In this document: positions 26,064-35,518 of the stretch, piece after piece
How the letters are laid out: each line of letters begins with the position of its first letter
Numbering within the stretch: position 1 is the stretch's first letter
Source of the DNA: Thermogutta sp039793925
GTDB taxonomy: Bacteria > Planctomycetota > Planctomycetia > Pirellulales > Thermoguttaceae
Assembly (NCBI RefSeq): GCF_039793925.1
Contig: NZ_JBAMME010000090.1
Location: 1 to 61,210 of the forward strand
Direction: 5' to 3'
Length of the DNA stretch: 61,210 nt
Translations under genes and position numbers: made by a program
The notes under the pieces: model-generated
Databases searched by the model: none
What the model was told of the DNA's origin: nothing
What the model saw: the letters and a program-made list of their open reading frames with translations, nothing else

Positions 26064-26226
26064 GAACCACTCCGTCGGGCTCCGGTTTGCACTCATCTTG
26101 CCGCCGATTACTCGTCAAACGGAATCCGAGCAACCTGGTCCATCTTCAAAAGGGCATCCCCGGTTCACAACCCGGGAAACTTGCAACGGTCGCGGATGTA
26201 CCGCGTTTTTATGGGCTCACCAGTGT

Positions 26227-26255
26227 TTGAAAGTATTGCCTCAGAAAGTTATCAT
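26227..26255 (+). promoter_or_regulatory. Putative sigma70-like promoter of the TIM-barrel isomerase gene
   Basis: TTGAAA (26227-26232), 17-nt spacer, TATCAT (26250-26255): five of six consensus bases in each box, about 70 nt before the start at 26324. Confidence 0.55.
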
Positions 26256-26323
26256 TTTTCGTGCCGATTCGTTTCGACATACAGCGAGTCAGCATGCAAT
26301 TCCACAGAACAGGGAGTAACTTC

Positions 26324-27349
26324 ATGGACACCTCAGACGTTCGCCACAACCTGCCGGTCAATCGGCGGAACTTTTTGGGATTCGGGATCGCCCTCGCGGC
26401 CGGAACTGCCGCCTCCGGTCCTCGGCCGGTATTTGCTATAATCTCGGCCCTAAGGGCAGCTCAGGGAAAAGCAACCCTCTGGCCTGTTACCTGCCGGGAC
26501 GCCATGTTACGGCGCTCCGGAGCAGCCCACTGCTGGGAAGCCATGACGCTGTATGGCGTGGATGGCGTCGAGTCGGACATCACTGATGATCTCACTTTGC
26601 CAAATCTTTATGGTGACGTTTCTCCCTTCAGTGTGAGTTCACGAGAGGACCGGGACCGGCTTCGTGCTGCCCTGGAGAAGGCTGGCAAGAAAATCACCGC
26701 CTTCTGCATGCACAATCGCTTGGACGAACGTCCTGAGTTCGAAGTGGAGTGGTGTTCTCGGGTTGCCGAGGCGGCCTCCGACCTGGGTGTTCCGGCGATC
26801 CGTATCGATGTCGTGCCCCGGAAGATCCCGCGCGAAGAGTTTTTGCCTTTCGCCGCGGAAATACTTCGCAAAGTCATCGCAGCCACCGAGAAGACGGGAA
26901 TTCGCTTCGCCATTGAGAACCACGGGAATACCACCAACAATCCAGAGTTTCTGGACGCTCTTTTCAGCCGGGTTGGCTCGCCGCGGCTGGGTTTGACGCT
27001 TGACACAGGGAATTTCTACTGGTTTGGCCACCCGCTCAGCCACCTTTACGAAATCTATGAACACTTCGCACCCCGGGTTTTTCATACTCACTGCAAAAGT
27101 ATCAATTACCCGGCCGAAGAGCGGGAAAAACAGCGTCCCATGGGCTGGGAATATTCGAAGTACCACTGCCCGATCTATCAGGGAGACATCGACTTCGGCA
27201 GGGTTCTGGCCATCCTTAAGAAAGCCAACTACAGCAACGACCTGTGTATCGAGAATGAAATGCTGGGACGACTTTCGGCGGAAGAGGCGGCGAAAACAGT
27301 TTCTCAGGAAGTGGCTTTTCTGCGGGAAAAGCAGGCTGAACTAGTTTGA
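26324..27349 (+). CDS. Tat-exported sugar phosphate isomerase/epimerase-like TIM-barrel protein
   Basis: 341 residues. The N terminus has NRRNFLGFG followed by a hydrophobic stretch, a Tat signal, so the folded, metal-loaded enzyme is probably exported. The body is an AP-endonuclease-2/xylose-isomerase-like barrel: metal-ligand candidates are the Glu in AIENHG (about 201), the Asp in LTLDTGNFYW (about 225), the His in VFHTHCK (about 254) and the Glu in CIENEM (about 309). Planctomycetes carry many such proteins, seldom characterised; the substrate is unknown. GGAG lies 7 nt before the ATG, which decided this start over one 63 nt upstream. Confidence 0.88.
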   Translation: MDTSDVRHNLPVNRRNFLGFGIALAAGTAASGPRPVFAIISALRAAQGKATLWPVTCRDAMLRRSGAAHCWEAMTLYGVDGVESDITDDLTLPNLYGDVSPFSVSSREDRDRLRAALEKAGKKITAFCMHNRLDERPEFEVEWCSRVAEAASDLGVPAIRIDVVPRKIPREEFLPFAAEILRKVIAATEKTGIRFAIENHGNTTNNPEFLDALFSRVGSPRLGLTLDTGNFYWFGHPLSHLYEIYEHFAPRVFHTHCKSINYPAEEREKQRPMGWEYSKYHCPIYQGDIDFGRVLAILKKANYSNDLCIENEMLGRLSAEEAAKTVSQEVAFLREKQAELV

Positions 27350-27680
27350 CAGTCTGGCCCTTAGCCGTCCTGTTGCCCGCCGCTTGCCACAACCTCCGCG
27401 GTGGCTGCAATGGGCATACGCTAACGGAGGGAAAGTTTGTACGCACGGCTGTATGGCCAGCCGGATCATTTTCTTGCCCTTCCTGGAAGTCCAGATCCTT
27501 TCGGCCGTTTTTGCGAAGATCAAGGATACGCCACCGGTGCGGTCCTTACATTCAGAAAAACCCTCATATTCGCTAAAGTTTTTACAGTCTTACAACGATG
27601 CCAAGAAAGGATTCATTGGGGGCGTATTATGGACTCGTTCTCCATTTGAATAAACTATTGATATCCGTCCCCGCATTGAA
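27350..27680. other. 331-nt stretch without a recognised gene
   Basis: Short overlapping open frames only, none with an SD or recognisable product. A TATTAT at about 27627 could be a -10 box for the following small membrane protein, but no -35 fits. No RNA structure was recognised. Confidence 0.4.
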
Positions 27681-28268
27681 ATGCCAGAAACCAGCGACAA
27701 ACTCACAGTCCCGAAAGCGATTTCGCCCCTTGGGAGACCGCCGTTTCAACAGGCCGGCCCCTGTGGGAATCCTGAACCTACAAATCGCAAAACTCTCGGG
27801 GAAACCAAATTTCCAGGGAACATCTCGCGAATTGAAGAGGAGCTAGCGCTGGCGGAATTCGAGCTTTCTATACAGGGCCATCTGATTGATTCTGCGCCAG
27901 CCTCCCAGCTTCTGCGGATTGACGGTCCCCACGCCCAACCCGATGGGCCAGTCCTGCAAAAGGAAAACCCTTCTTCAGCCTATCTCAAAAAGAACACGGA
28001 GGGGACAGATTACCGTTGGACGGTATTTCTTCTTGGACTGGGCAGTGCCGTCTGCGGTGGAACAGTTGTCGGCTGGGGAATGACTCTATCCGAACTGAAT
28101 CTCGTTTACTGGGGCATTCCGATCTTCGTTCTGGGCATGGGACTCATTACGGCAGGGCTGTTTTTCGTTGCGGCCAGAAGACCAGCCGAGGAGTCGGCGC
28201 CTGGCCTACATGACTCTCCTCGGGAAATTGTGGCTGCCAGGTTTGCGGCGGAAAGCAGCGGGGACTGA
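27681..28268 (+). CDS. Small membrane protein with two transmembrane helices, function unknown
   Basis: 195 residues. A polar N-terminal half of about 110 residues is followed by two hydrophobic helices (about 111-133 and 138-161) separated by a very short turn, and a polar tail of about 30 residues. This hairpin topology with a long disordered cytoplasmic N terminus is common among uncharacterised planctomycete proteins. No known domain is visible. The start is uncertain since no clear SD precedes the ATG. The gene stands alone between the isomerase-like gene and the convergent TPR gene. Confidence 0.55.
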   Translation: MPETSDKLTVPKAISPLGRPPFQQAGPCGNPEPTNRKTLGETKFPGNISRIEEELALAEFELSIQGHLIDSAPASQLLRIDGPHAQPDGPVLQKENPSSAYLKKNTEGTDYRWTVFLLGLGSAVCGGTVVGWGMTLSELNLVYWGIPIFVLGMGLITAGLFFVAARRPAEESAPGLHDSPREIVAARFAAESSGD

Positions 28269-28442
28269 TGTCATTGCCCACTGCAACCCCTATCTCTCAG
28301 GTGACCAAGCAAAAAGGTTCCAGACTGCGTGCTAATCACCAGCGATGTGCGTCGTGGTACCCTGGTTTTCCGGAACGCCCTAGCCGCCGCAAACTTGCCC
28401 CACAGCCTCGTCCGAGGGGACTGATGTTGCGGGCCTTACAAT

Positions 28443-29525
28443 TCAGTCCACTCCCGGAAACAAGCTCACCAGCGGAGCCACGGAGGATGACGTTCGTGCC
28501 TGCCGGAAGAATTCCTTGGCCTCAATCACTCGATCGTCACAGTACAGATGGACGGCCAAGAGGAAGAGGAACTCGGCGTTTGTAGGGCTCTGTTCAATGA
28601 CCAATGCCAAGTCCGCGCGATGATGCCTCGCATCGAGGTCGCGGCCTCCGTAGAGCATTGCTAGGCGAAATCCGCGCGTCGGCCATTGTTCATCCAGTGA
28701 CAGCCCCTTTTTCAGGGCATCGAAAGCCATCGGATACTGCCGCGTTGCAATGAGGGCAAAAGCCTGGCGAAAGTACGTGTCTGCCACGTCCGGGGCCGCT
28801 TTTTCCGCCTCCCGGTACTGGAAGTATGCTGCCCGAAATTGCCCCTCGCGGAACAACTTATCCCCCAACTCAATGAATCGTTGCGCTAACTGACGTTGCC
28901 GACTGTTGGTAACACGAACGGGCAGCAGGGTAGGGGGCCGCTCCAGTTGGTCCCTCCGCGCGGCTTCCTGAGGAGAAGAATCGGAGGTCGCCGGTTTGCC
29001 AGGTCGACGTTCATCAAAACCTGTCTCGGCCCATCGCATGTCCCCCGGTCCATTCAGCACTGCCCCGGGCATCGTGGAACGCAGGACTCCTAGGTCCCGT
29101 AGGATAGGAGCCGCCGGATCATAATAAAGCACCGGCGGGACCACGAAGACGGGCGGATAAACACTACATGGAAGGCATACAGAATAATACCAAGGAACCG
29201 GTGCAATCCATTGGCCACACACAGGCGGACCAACCCAGTAGAAAACGTCACTCTCGCAGCCGTACTGATTGACTCGGTACGATAAAACAAGCTCCGACCG
29301 AGCTACTCCACACCTCTCGCAACGCTGCACGCCGATCCCCACGAATGCATGCCTGCTCTGGCACCCGCGATGGATGCGATCGACTTCCAGAGAGGTTCCC
29401 GGGAAACGATGGTCCACGCCCGAACGAGTTGCATGCCAATTGTCGGCAGCCTGAAGAGGGACCACCCCGCAAATGAGACCCGCCAGGAATAGACTTAGCC
29501 GGATGATTTCAGAACGCGCAGACAT
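28443..29525 (-). CDS. Secreted TPR-repeat protein
   Basis: 360 residues. A signal peptide ends near VVPLQA (residues about 7-27). The first half is rich in Cys (eight or so), Tyr and Pro, with CERCG and stretches such as CLPCSVYPPVFVVPP, suggesting a disulfide-bonded exported domain. From about 205 to 340 three to four TPR-like helical hairpins are visible (ELGDKLFREGQFRAAYFQY, then AFALIATRQYPMAFDALKKG), so it should bind protein partners in the periplasm. The ATG at 29525 was chosen because GAGGAGGGG lies 7 nt upstream; a longer form starts at 29543. Function is unknown. Confidence 0.7.
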   Translation of the reverse strand: MSARSEIIRLSLFLAGLICGVVPLQAADNWHATRSGVDHRFPGTSLEVDRIHRGCQSRHAFVGIGVQRCERCGVARSELVLSYRVNQYGCESDVFYWVGPPVCGQWIAPVPWYYSVCLPCSVYPPVFVVPPVLYYDPAAPILRDLGVLRSTMPGAVLNGPGDMRWAETGFDERRPGKPATSDSSPQEAARRDQLERPPTLLPVRVTNSRQRQLAQRFIELGDKLFREGQFRAAYFQYREAEKAAPDVADTYFRQAFALIATRQYPMAFDALKKGLSLDEQWPTRGFRLAMLYGGRDLDARHHRADLALVIEQSPTNAEFLFLLAVHLYCDDRVIEAKEFFRQARTSSSVAPLVSLFPGVD

Positions 29526-29677
29526 GATGTTACCCCTCCTCATTGCGGCGGGCGGCGTCTGCGCGGCGTCATCCTGCGGTGCTATGCCGCCTTGTCATTG
29601 CCCGCTTTATTATAAAGGTCCCCAAAACGCCCACCAAGTCAGTGGTTTCGGAGGTCGGACTTCTGAGGGGACGAAAA

Positions 29678-30238
29678 TCAACCAAAATCGGCAGGCTGCG
29701 GAAGAGGAGCAGAGGCTACGGTCGTCTCTGGAACAGACAGCAGGTTTACGGGTGGCACTGGCGGCTCCACGCTTTCTGAGTGCGATGGCTGAATTCGTGC
29801 CTCGCCCGAAGTCGCTTTCTCCTCCAGGGTTTTCACTCTTTGCAACAGTGCATTAAACTCGTCGGCAAACTCCTGCCAGAAGTCGCCCTGGCGGAAACGG
29901 ATCGGCTCGACGGGCTCGCCTTTTGCCGCTGCGCGAAGGGAACGCCGAAGACGTACGAGGGGACCGGCGAACCGGTTGCTGACCCGAATCACATCGACAA
30001 CCACCAAAGGCAGAATCAGCAAAGAAGCCACCAGCGCCGGTCCCAGGTAAACACGGAGCTCCTCGAAGTGCCAGACAAAAGGCCGGGCCGGGCCGGTGAG
30101 AATCCGATAACAGATGACCATAAAAGTGACAGTCAGAAGGCACATCACCCAGTATAGACAGACGCGCCCCACGAGCTGTCCCTGAACCTGCGGATCAACG
30201 AAAAGCTTTTTGCGGACGTTTTTCATGGTGGCGGGCAT
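29678..30238 (-). CDS. Two-helix membrane protein with HAMP-like linker
   Basis: 186 residues. Two transmembrane helices lie at about 26-47 and 65-87, and a HAMP-like segment follows directly (SNRFAGPLVRLRRSLRAAA, the usual G-P-hydrophobic-hydrophobic-R-L pattern), then a GDFWQEFADEFNALL helix and a Pro-rich tail. HAMP domains pass signals from membrane helices to output domains, but there is no kinase, cyclase or chemotaxis output here, so this is a stand-alone or partner-dependent form. Planctomycetes have many small proteins of this design. A GAGG site sits 9 nt before the ATG. Confidence 0.7.
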   Translation of the reverse strand: MPATMKNVRKKLFVDPQVQGQLVGRVCLYWVMCLLTVTFMVICYRILTGPARPFVWHFEELRVYLGPALVASLLILPLVVVDVIRVSNRFAGPLVRLRRSLRAAAKGEPVEPIRFRQGDFWQEFADEFNALLQRVKTLEEKATSGEARIQPSHSESVEPPVPPVNLLSVPETTVASAPLPQPADFG

Positions 30239-30630
30239 GATGGACGGCCTCGACTCGTTATCAGTTCGATCAGTTTCTCCTGGACGCGCTATTTACCCTG
30301 GACGGCAACTCTTCGTCTAACGCGCAGCCTGTCTACTTTCTATTAAAACTGTAGTGTGTAAATCCGCGTGCGGTGGTGCTGGGAAGAGAGAGTCGCTTCG
30401 GAACACCCCGACTTTAGGGATCATGATCCTCCCCGATTGAGCAGTTATCATCGTTCCAGTCGTTAAAACACCGAGCGCCGTCCATTTTGAGGTCTCTTGG
30501 AGTCCCCGCGTCATGTCGCAAAGTTCCTGCGGCTTATAATTTTGAAAATGAGAATGCCCCGTCTCCAGACGGCAGCTCCCTCACTTTTTGCTGACTAAAA
30601 CATCTTCTTCCGGGAGAGAAGACTTACCCC
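30239..30630. promoter_or_regulatory. 392-nt divergent intergenic region with a -10-like box and a leader hairpin before the SecA paralogue
   Basis: A perfect TATAAT lies at 30535-30540 on the plus strand, with a poor -35. Downstream of it CCGTCT CC AGACGG (30559-30572) is a perfect 6-bp hairpin in the presumed leader of the SecA-like gene. No coding frame was accepted in the rest of this stretch. Confidence 0.35.
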
Positions 30631-32565
30631 ATGGCAGGTTCGCTGGCAGCAAAACTTCCGATTCCCTCCAGCGTATGGATTGCCCGCTGGAAACCGCTCC
30701 TCCAGAAAATTTCTGCCCTGGAACCGGAACTTCAGCAACTCTCGGATTCTGAGATCCGCAAGAAGAGTCTGGCCTTGCGGTATCGGGCAAGGAGTGGGGA
30801 GCCGCTTTCCCGGTTGCTGGTGGAAGCGTACGCCCTGGTGAGAGAGGCTGGGCGGCGGAAACTCAACATGCGGCATTTCGACGTCCAGATCCTCGGTGGG
30901 ATCGCAATGTTTCACCACGCCATCGTGGAGATGCAAACCGGGGAAGGGAAAACCCTCACGGCGACGCTCCCGATGTACCTTTACGCCCTTGCTGGGCGCG
31001 GCTGTCACCTGGCCACGGTTAATGATTATTTGGCAAAACGCGACGCCGAATGGATGGGCCCCATTTACGAACTGCTCGGGCTTACCGTCGGCGTGATCCA
31101 AACGCAGATGTCCCAGAATGAACGGCGTAAGGCCTACGCTGCCGACGTGACCTACGGGACCGCCAAAGAGTTCGGCTTCGATTTTCTGCGGGACCGTCTT
31201 CTTTTACGTCGCATCCGTGAAGGGCAAACAGATGTCATCGGGGCCATGCTTGGTGACAACGGAGCGGAGCTTGGCGAAAAACCAGTCCAGCGCGAACCAT
31301 TCTTCGCCCTTGTGGACGAAGCCGACAGCATCCTTATTGACGAAGCCCGCACGCCGCTCATCATCAGCGCTTTACCCACAGAAGAAGAGAAACTGGCCGT
31401 CGAGTGCTACAAGTGGGCTGCCAAGGTGGCCGACCAGTTCATTGAAGACGTGGACTACGAGTACGATCACGAAAAGAAAACGGTGGAGCTGACCCGGGAA
31501 GGGCGGCGGAAAGCGCGGGCACTCCCGAAGCCTGAAATCATGGCGTCGGTGGGAATGTTTCACATCTACGAGTACGTGGAACGGGCTATCAAGGTGGCAC
31601 GGGATTTCGTGCGCGACCGTGAATATGTGGTGAAAGATGGGGAAATCGTGATCGTCGATGAATTCACCGGCCGTCTTGCCGAGGGTCGGAAATGGCGGGA
31701 CGGTATTCACCAGGCAGTGGAGGCGAAAGAGGGTGTGGAGGTGACAATCGCTACCGGGCAGGCCGCGCGAATCACTATTCAGGACTTTTTCCTGCGTTAC
31801 CGTCATCTTGCAGGGATGACGGGAACCGCCCGAGACTCGGCGTGGGAGCTTCGAAAAATCTACAAATGCCCGGTGATCGTGATTCCCACCAATCGCCCCG
31901 TGATCCGCAAACGGTTGCCGGATCTTGTCTTTGGGACTCAGGAAGCGAAGTGGCAGGCCGTGGTCGAAGAAATTTGCGAAATGCACGCCCAGGGACGTCC
32001 GGTGCTGGTGGGAACTCGTTCCATCGACAAGTCGGAATACCTGTCCCGTTTGCTCACAGAGAGGGGTATCGAGCATCAGGTTCTCAACGCCCATCACATT
32101 GAAGAGGAGGCCAAAATCGTGGCTCAGGCGGGGCAGAAAGGGCGAGTGACGGTCTCCACGAACATGGCCGGACGCGGCACCGACATCCGTCTTGGCCCCG
32201 GCGTTGCGGAACTCGGTGGTCTCCATGTCATCTGCACGGAGATGCACGATGCAGCCCGCATTGATTGGCAACTCCGCGGTCGCTGCGGCCGGCAGGGAGA
32301 TCCCGGTACGTTTCGCCAGTTCCTGGCACTCGATGACGAACTGTTGCTCAAAGCCTTCGGCGCCAAGAAGGCAAAAAAGTACGCGGAAATCGGAAAAAGT
32401 CGTCCAGGGCTGTTCAACGAATACGCCCCGATTTTTCGCAAAGCCCAGAAAATAATCGAGCGACGACACTTCCGCGAGCGGCGTGCCCTGATGCATTTTG
32501 AAAGGGAACGGAAAAAGATGCAGCGTCAAATGGGCCAGGACCCTTACCTGGACACGCCAGGGTGA
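30631..32565 (+). CDS. Short SecA paralogue lacking the two-helix finger and C-terminal zinc domain
   Basis: 644 residues, against 800-1000 for housekeeping SecA. The motor is intact: MQTGEGKTLTA (about 100, Walker A), VNDYLAKRDAEWM (about 130), VDEADSILIDEARTPLIIS (about 230), HLAGMTGTA (about 393), STNMAGRGTDI (about 510) and RGRCGRQGDPGTF (about 549). The preprotein-cross-linking domain is present between the motor halves. The sequence stops at about the middle of the helical scaffold (QKIIERRHFRERRALMHFE), so the helical wing, the two-helix finger and the CxC...CH zinc tail are missing. It is probably an accessory SecA2-like ATPase or a remodeller with another partner. The stop is clean and the upstream SD (GGGAGAG) is 12 nt away. 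The gene is monocistronic and convergent with the RidA-like lipoprotein gene. Confidence 0.85.
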   Translation: MAGSLAAKLPIPSSVWIARWKPLLQKISALEPELQQLSDSEIRKKSLALRYRARSGEPLSRLLVEAYALVREAGRRKLNMRHFDVQILGGIAMFHHAIVEMQTGEGKTLTATLPMYLYALAGRGCHLATVNDYLAKRDAEWMGPIYELLGLTVGVIQTQMSQNERRKAYAADVTYGTAKEFGFDFLRDRLLLRRIREGQTDVIGAMLGDNGAELGEKPVQREPFFALVDEADSILIDEARTPLIISALPTEEEKLAVECYKWAAKVADQFIEDVDYEYDHEKKTVELTREGRRKARALPKPEIMASVGMFHIYEYVERAIKVARDFVRDREYVVKDGEIVIVDEFTGRLAEGRKWRDGIHQAVEAKEGVEVTIATGQAARITIQDFFLRYRHLAGMTGTARDSAWELRKIYKCPVIVIPTNRPVIRKRLPDLVFGTQEAKWQAVVEEICEMHAQGRPVLVGTRSIDKSEYLSRLLTERGIEHQVLNAHHIEEEAKIVAQAGQKGRVTVSTNMAGRGTDIRLGPGVAELGGLHVICTEMHDAARIDWQLRGRCGRQGDPGTFRQFLALDDELLLKAFGAKKAKKYAEIGKSRPGLFNEYAPIFRKAQKIIERRHFRERRALMHFERERKKMQRQMGQDPYLDTPG

Positions 32566-32632
32566 AAAGCGAGGCCGTGGATGCCTCGAAAACTTCCTGA
32601 CCTCGCGACTTCCGTTGACATAGAACCTGCCT

Positions 32633-33931
32633 CTACGGGTGTACCGGCACGGCGATCACATCCACGCTCAGCGACCGATCCTTCCACCCCACACTATGCA
32701 CAGTCACCTTCGAGGCCGCCGGTGGCCGATCGGACGCAAAAAACTTCGGCCGAATTGCATCGATTGCGGCACTCGCATCCTTGTCTGTAACAAAGTAGGT
32801 CGCTTTGACAAGATGCTGCCAGTCGCTTCCCTGCGCAGTGAGAATGTCGCCTAGCTGTTTAAAGACGTCGGCTGCCTGGACGTCTGCGGCCCCTGTTTCC
32901 TGGGAAACAAGACCAGGAAGGAAAATGAGACGATCTGTCTGCACAAAAACGACGCGAGTGAACGTGGGGGAGGGCTTCACGCCAGGAGGATTGTAAAACC
33001 GCAGCGGGGCCGTCCCCTCCACCGCTTTTTCGGGAAGCCTTGCCACCATTTCGATCTCTACCGGAGCGGATGCCACCCACTCCGTGTAAACCACAGGCGG
33101 AATCGACTTTCCCGAAAAGGCCTTTTCGATCTCTTGAAATACTTGGGCCGCTTTACTTGCCGGCTGAACGAACACCCGTAGCTGAAGAATGTCCCCTTCC
33201 GAAATTTGCAGTGCTTGGGCCGTCTCCAATAAACCGCGCAGTGCATTAGCCGCCGCCTGGGGCAGGGGACTTTTATCTGGTTGCCCGCTAAAAAACACGA
33301 GTCCTCCCGCCGGAGCGACAATCGCATCGACGCGGTTCAAGCCATCGGGATTTTCGGATTGCCAGCGATTGACCGCATTGACGTCTCCCCCGGGCACAGC
33401 GACCGCATCCAGACCAATTTTGACGCCTTTCGCAGGTAACGGAGTCACGACATACGTCACTGCCGGCTCCAATCCCGGGCGGAATACTTTCTCAAGAAAT
33501 TGAAAAGTAGCTGCCAGCGTTTCCTCATTCGAGGCTGCGACGTTGAGCCGAACGATCCGATCGGCGTTACAGTGGGCTTTGGTTAAAATACCCGTTAATT
33601 GCTGCCAGGCGCCCGCAATTTGAGATCGGTCATCTCCATCGACCGGGCCAAAAACTTGCCGCGTCAGTACCAGGGGACACCCCTGAATGCGGGTCACCGA
33701 CCATGCGGGTCCTGTTTCCGAGATGCGGACATGTTCGAGGATACGGTTTTCCGAGACCAGACCACCCTGCGCCGCGCTTGCTTCGGGTGCGAGCGTTTCC
33801 GACCTCGTCGTCTTTGTTTCCCCGCCTTCTTTTCCAGGGGGTGCAGAACGCGGACAGCCTGCCAGGACTGCAATTCCCCCCAGAAAGGCCACGCACGCGA
33901 GCGGTTGTATCGCTTTGGTTAACTGCCTCAT
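32633..33931 (-). CDS. Lipoprotein with three RidA/YjgF-like domains
   Basis: 432 residues. The N terminus ends in LAGC near residue 26, a lipobox, so it should be membrane-anchored outside the cytoplasm. Three successive RidA-like folds follow (about 60-200, 200-310 and 315-432), each with a G/D-D-hydrophobic-(V/L)-(K/R)-(L/A) strand (DRIVRLNV, DILQLRVFV, DWQHLVKATYFV) and a closing V-(I/V)-A-(V/R)-(L/P) strand. The catalytic Arg of RidA imine deaminases, in the PxR element, is not kept: the corresponding places read PAV, PPV and PPA. It is therefore likely a binding protein, not a deaminase. It lies 84 nt downstream of the oxidoreductase and may be the last gene of that operon. Confidence 0.75.
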   Translation of the reverse strand: MRQLTKAIQPLACVAFLGGIAVLAGCPRSAPPGKEGGETKTTRSETLAPEASAAQGGLVSENRILEHVRISETGPAWSVTRIQGCPLVLTRQVFGPVDGDDRSQIAGAWQQLTGILTKAHCNADRIVRLNVAASNEETLAATFQFLEKVFRPGLEPAVTYVVTPLPAKGVKIGLDAVAVPGGDVNAVNRWQSENPDGLNRVDAIVAPAGGLVFFSGQPDKSPLPQAAANALRGLLETAQALQISEGDILQLRVFVQPASKAAQVFQEIEKAFSGKSIPPVVYTEWVASAPVEIEMVARLPEKAVEGTAPLRFYNPPGVKPSPTFTRVVFVQTDRLIFLPGLVSQETGAADVQAADVFKQLGDILTAQGSDWQHLVKATYFVTDKDASAAIDAIRPKFFASDRPPAASKVTVHSVGWKDRSLSVDVIAVPVHP

Positions 33932-34015
33932 GGAGTATCACCCGGAATATTCAGAATATACTGCTGTTCTGTTTAGAGTTCAAAAATTTGTTCTGAAGTC
34001 AGCCGACACCACTTT

Positions 34016-35431
34016 TCAAATCTGTTCCGGAATTTCATAGCCCTTTCGTTTGGGACAGTCGAGATACTGGTTTGCTTCGTCGTCTCCCGGAAAGATTTCT
34101 TTTTCCGGATCCCACTTCAGACGACGACCAAGCCATCTTGCAATATTCCCCAGATGGCAGAGAGTGGCAATTCGATGTGCCACTTCCACATTGGCGATTG
34201 GGTCCTTACGCGTTTTAACGCATTCGAAGAAATTCTCCATATGATTGTCGCTTTCATAGACGCGAACGGCATTTGACGGAAGAGGATCTTTATCTAGGTC
34301 TGGTGGGTCACACTCGTATCCGCCCCGGAAGATAGTGATTTTTCCCTTATCACCGATGAACGTTCCCCCTCCGCCCAGGCGCTCGTCTGTACTTTCCAGC
34401 TTCAAAATGACATCATTTGGGAACCGATAGTGAATAATGCTCTGACTCATCAAAGTGTCGCCCCGCTTGCGATCTTCAGGCTTTGTGTAAACAAGTTTTT
34501 CCAGTTTTTGGGGCGGTTCAACCCAAATTTCCACGGGCCCAGAGTGATCCATTCCCAGTCCCCACAAGACCATACTCAAGCCGTGGCATCCCCAGTTCAC
34601 CAATTCGCCGCCGGAATACGGCCGGAGAGACATCCAGCCCGGCCCCACCGCTGCTTTTTCCGCCGGCTCGGCGGGATAATTTTCCCGATTATAGGGAATT
34701 CGTGAGAGATAGATATTGATATTGAATGGGATAACCTCGTTTTGGCCGCACCAGTGGTCCCAATCCAGGTCGGGGGGCACATCTTCCGCCGAAAACTGGG
34801 CGTCCCACGGACTTGGATAGTTATAACCGATCACCGTGTGAACCTTGCCGATTCGCCCGTTGAGAATAAGCTCCACTGCATGACGTGTTTTGGGATGAGA
34901 CCGCTGTTGTTCCCCCACCTGGAAGACCCGCTTGTACTTCCGCACCGCCTGAACCATGGCCTGACCTTCACGGATCGTATGGCTCAGCTGTTGCTCGCCA
35001 TAAATATCTTTTCCAGCCTGGCACGCGTGAATGCAGGGAAGGAAATGGGAGTGTTCGGGTGTGGCATAAAATACCACTTCCACTTCCTTTAATTCCAGCA
35101 ATTTGCGATAGTCCTGAAATGCAGGACATTTATATTTTTCGGCCCACTGATGAGCCCTTTTCAAATTGACGTCCGCTACCGCGACGATTTTCGCCTCCTT
35201 GGGCGGCTTGCCCTGACCACCCTTTCCGATCACAAGCTGGCCATTGCGTCGGCCGCATCCGATGATGCCCACACCAATCCGTTCATTTGCCCCCTGTGCC
35301 GAGCTTGGGATAACTTCTGGAACGGAAACTTCACTCTTCTTGGGACATCCTCCCACAATCCCCAGGACAAAGCCCGATCCAACGACCAGGGTGGACTTTT
35401 TAAGCAGTTGGCGACGGGAAAGTTTCGACAT
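34016..35431 (-). CDS. Tat-exported Gfo/Idh/MocA-family NAD(P)-dependent oxidoreductase
   Basis: 471 residues. A Tat signal SRRQLLKKS and a following hydrophobic stretch end in GGC, so a lipobox is also possible. The Rossmann fold starts at VGIIGCGRRNGQ (about 58); the conserved substrate-site motif reads EQQLSHTIREG in place of the usual EKP. Residues 200-470 form the Gfo/Idh/MocA C-terminal domain. The family oxidises, reduces or isomerises sugars and cyclitols; some exported members are glycoside-processing enzymes with tightly bound NAD. GGAG lies 5 nt before the ATG at 35431; a longer form begins at 35449. It is 87 nt downstream of a Tat-exported aminotransferase and probably in its operon. 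Confidence 0.88.
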   Translation of the reverse strand: MSKLSRRQLLKKSTLVVGSGFVLGIVGGCPKKSEVSVPEVIPSSAQGANERIGVGIIGCGRRNGQLVIGKGGQGKPPKEAKIVAVADVNLKRAHQWAEKYKCPAFQDYRKLLELKEVEVVFYATPEHSHFLPCIHACQAGKDIYGEQQLSHTIREGQAMVQAVRKYKRVFQVGEQQRSHPKTRHAVELILNGRIGKVHTVIGYNYPSPWDAQFSAEDVPPDLDWDHWCGQNEVIPFNINIYLSRIPYNRENYPAEPAEKAAVGPGWMSLRPYSGGELVNWGCHGLSMVLWGLGMDHSGPVEIWVEPPQKLEKLVYTKPEDRKRGDTLMSQSIIHYRFPNDVILKLESTDERLGGGGTFIGDKGKITIFRGGYECDPPDLDKDPLPSNAVRVYESDNHMENFFECVKTRKDPIANVEVAHRIATLCHLGNIARWLGRRLKWDPEKEIFPGDDEANQYLDCPKRKGYEIPEQI

Positions 35432-35518
35432 AATAACTCCTTTTGTCAACCTCTTACCTTCTAGAGTAAATCTTTGAGAATAAGCGCTGCGTGAGTTATC
35501 ATCTCCACCCGGTTATGC

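Noticed and set aside
31372..32529. 385-codon minus-strand open frame
   Set aside because: Antisense to the SecA paralogue; composition and lack of motifs mark it as a frame shadow.
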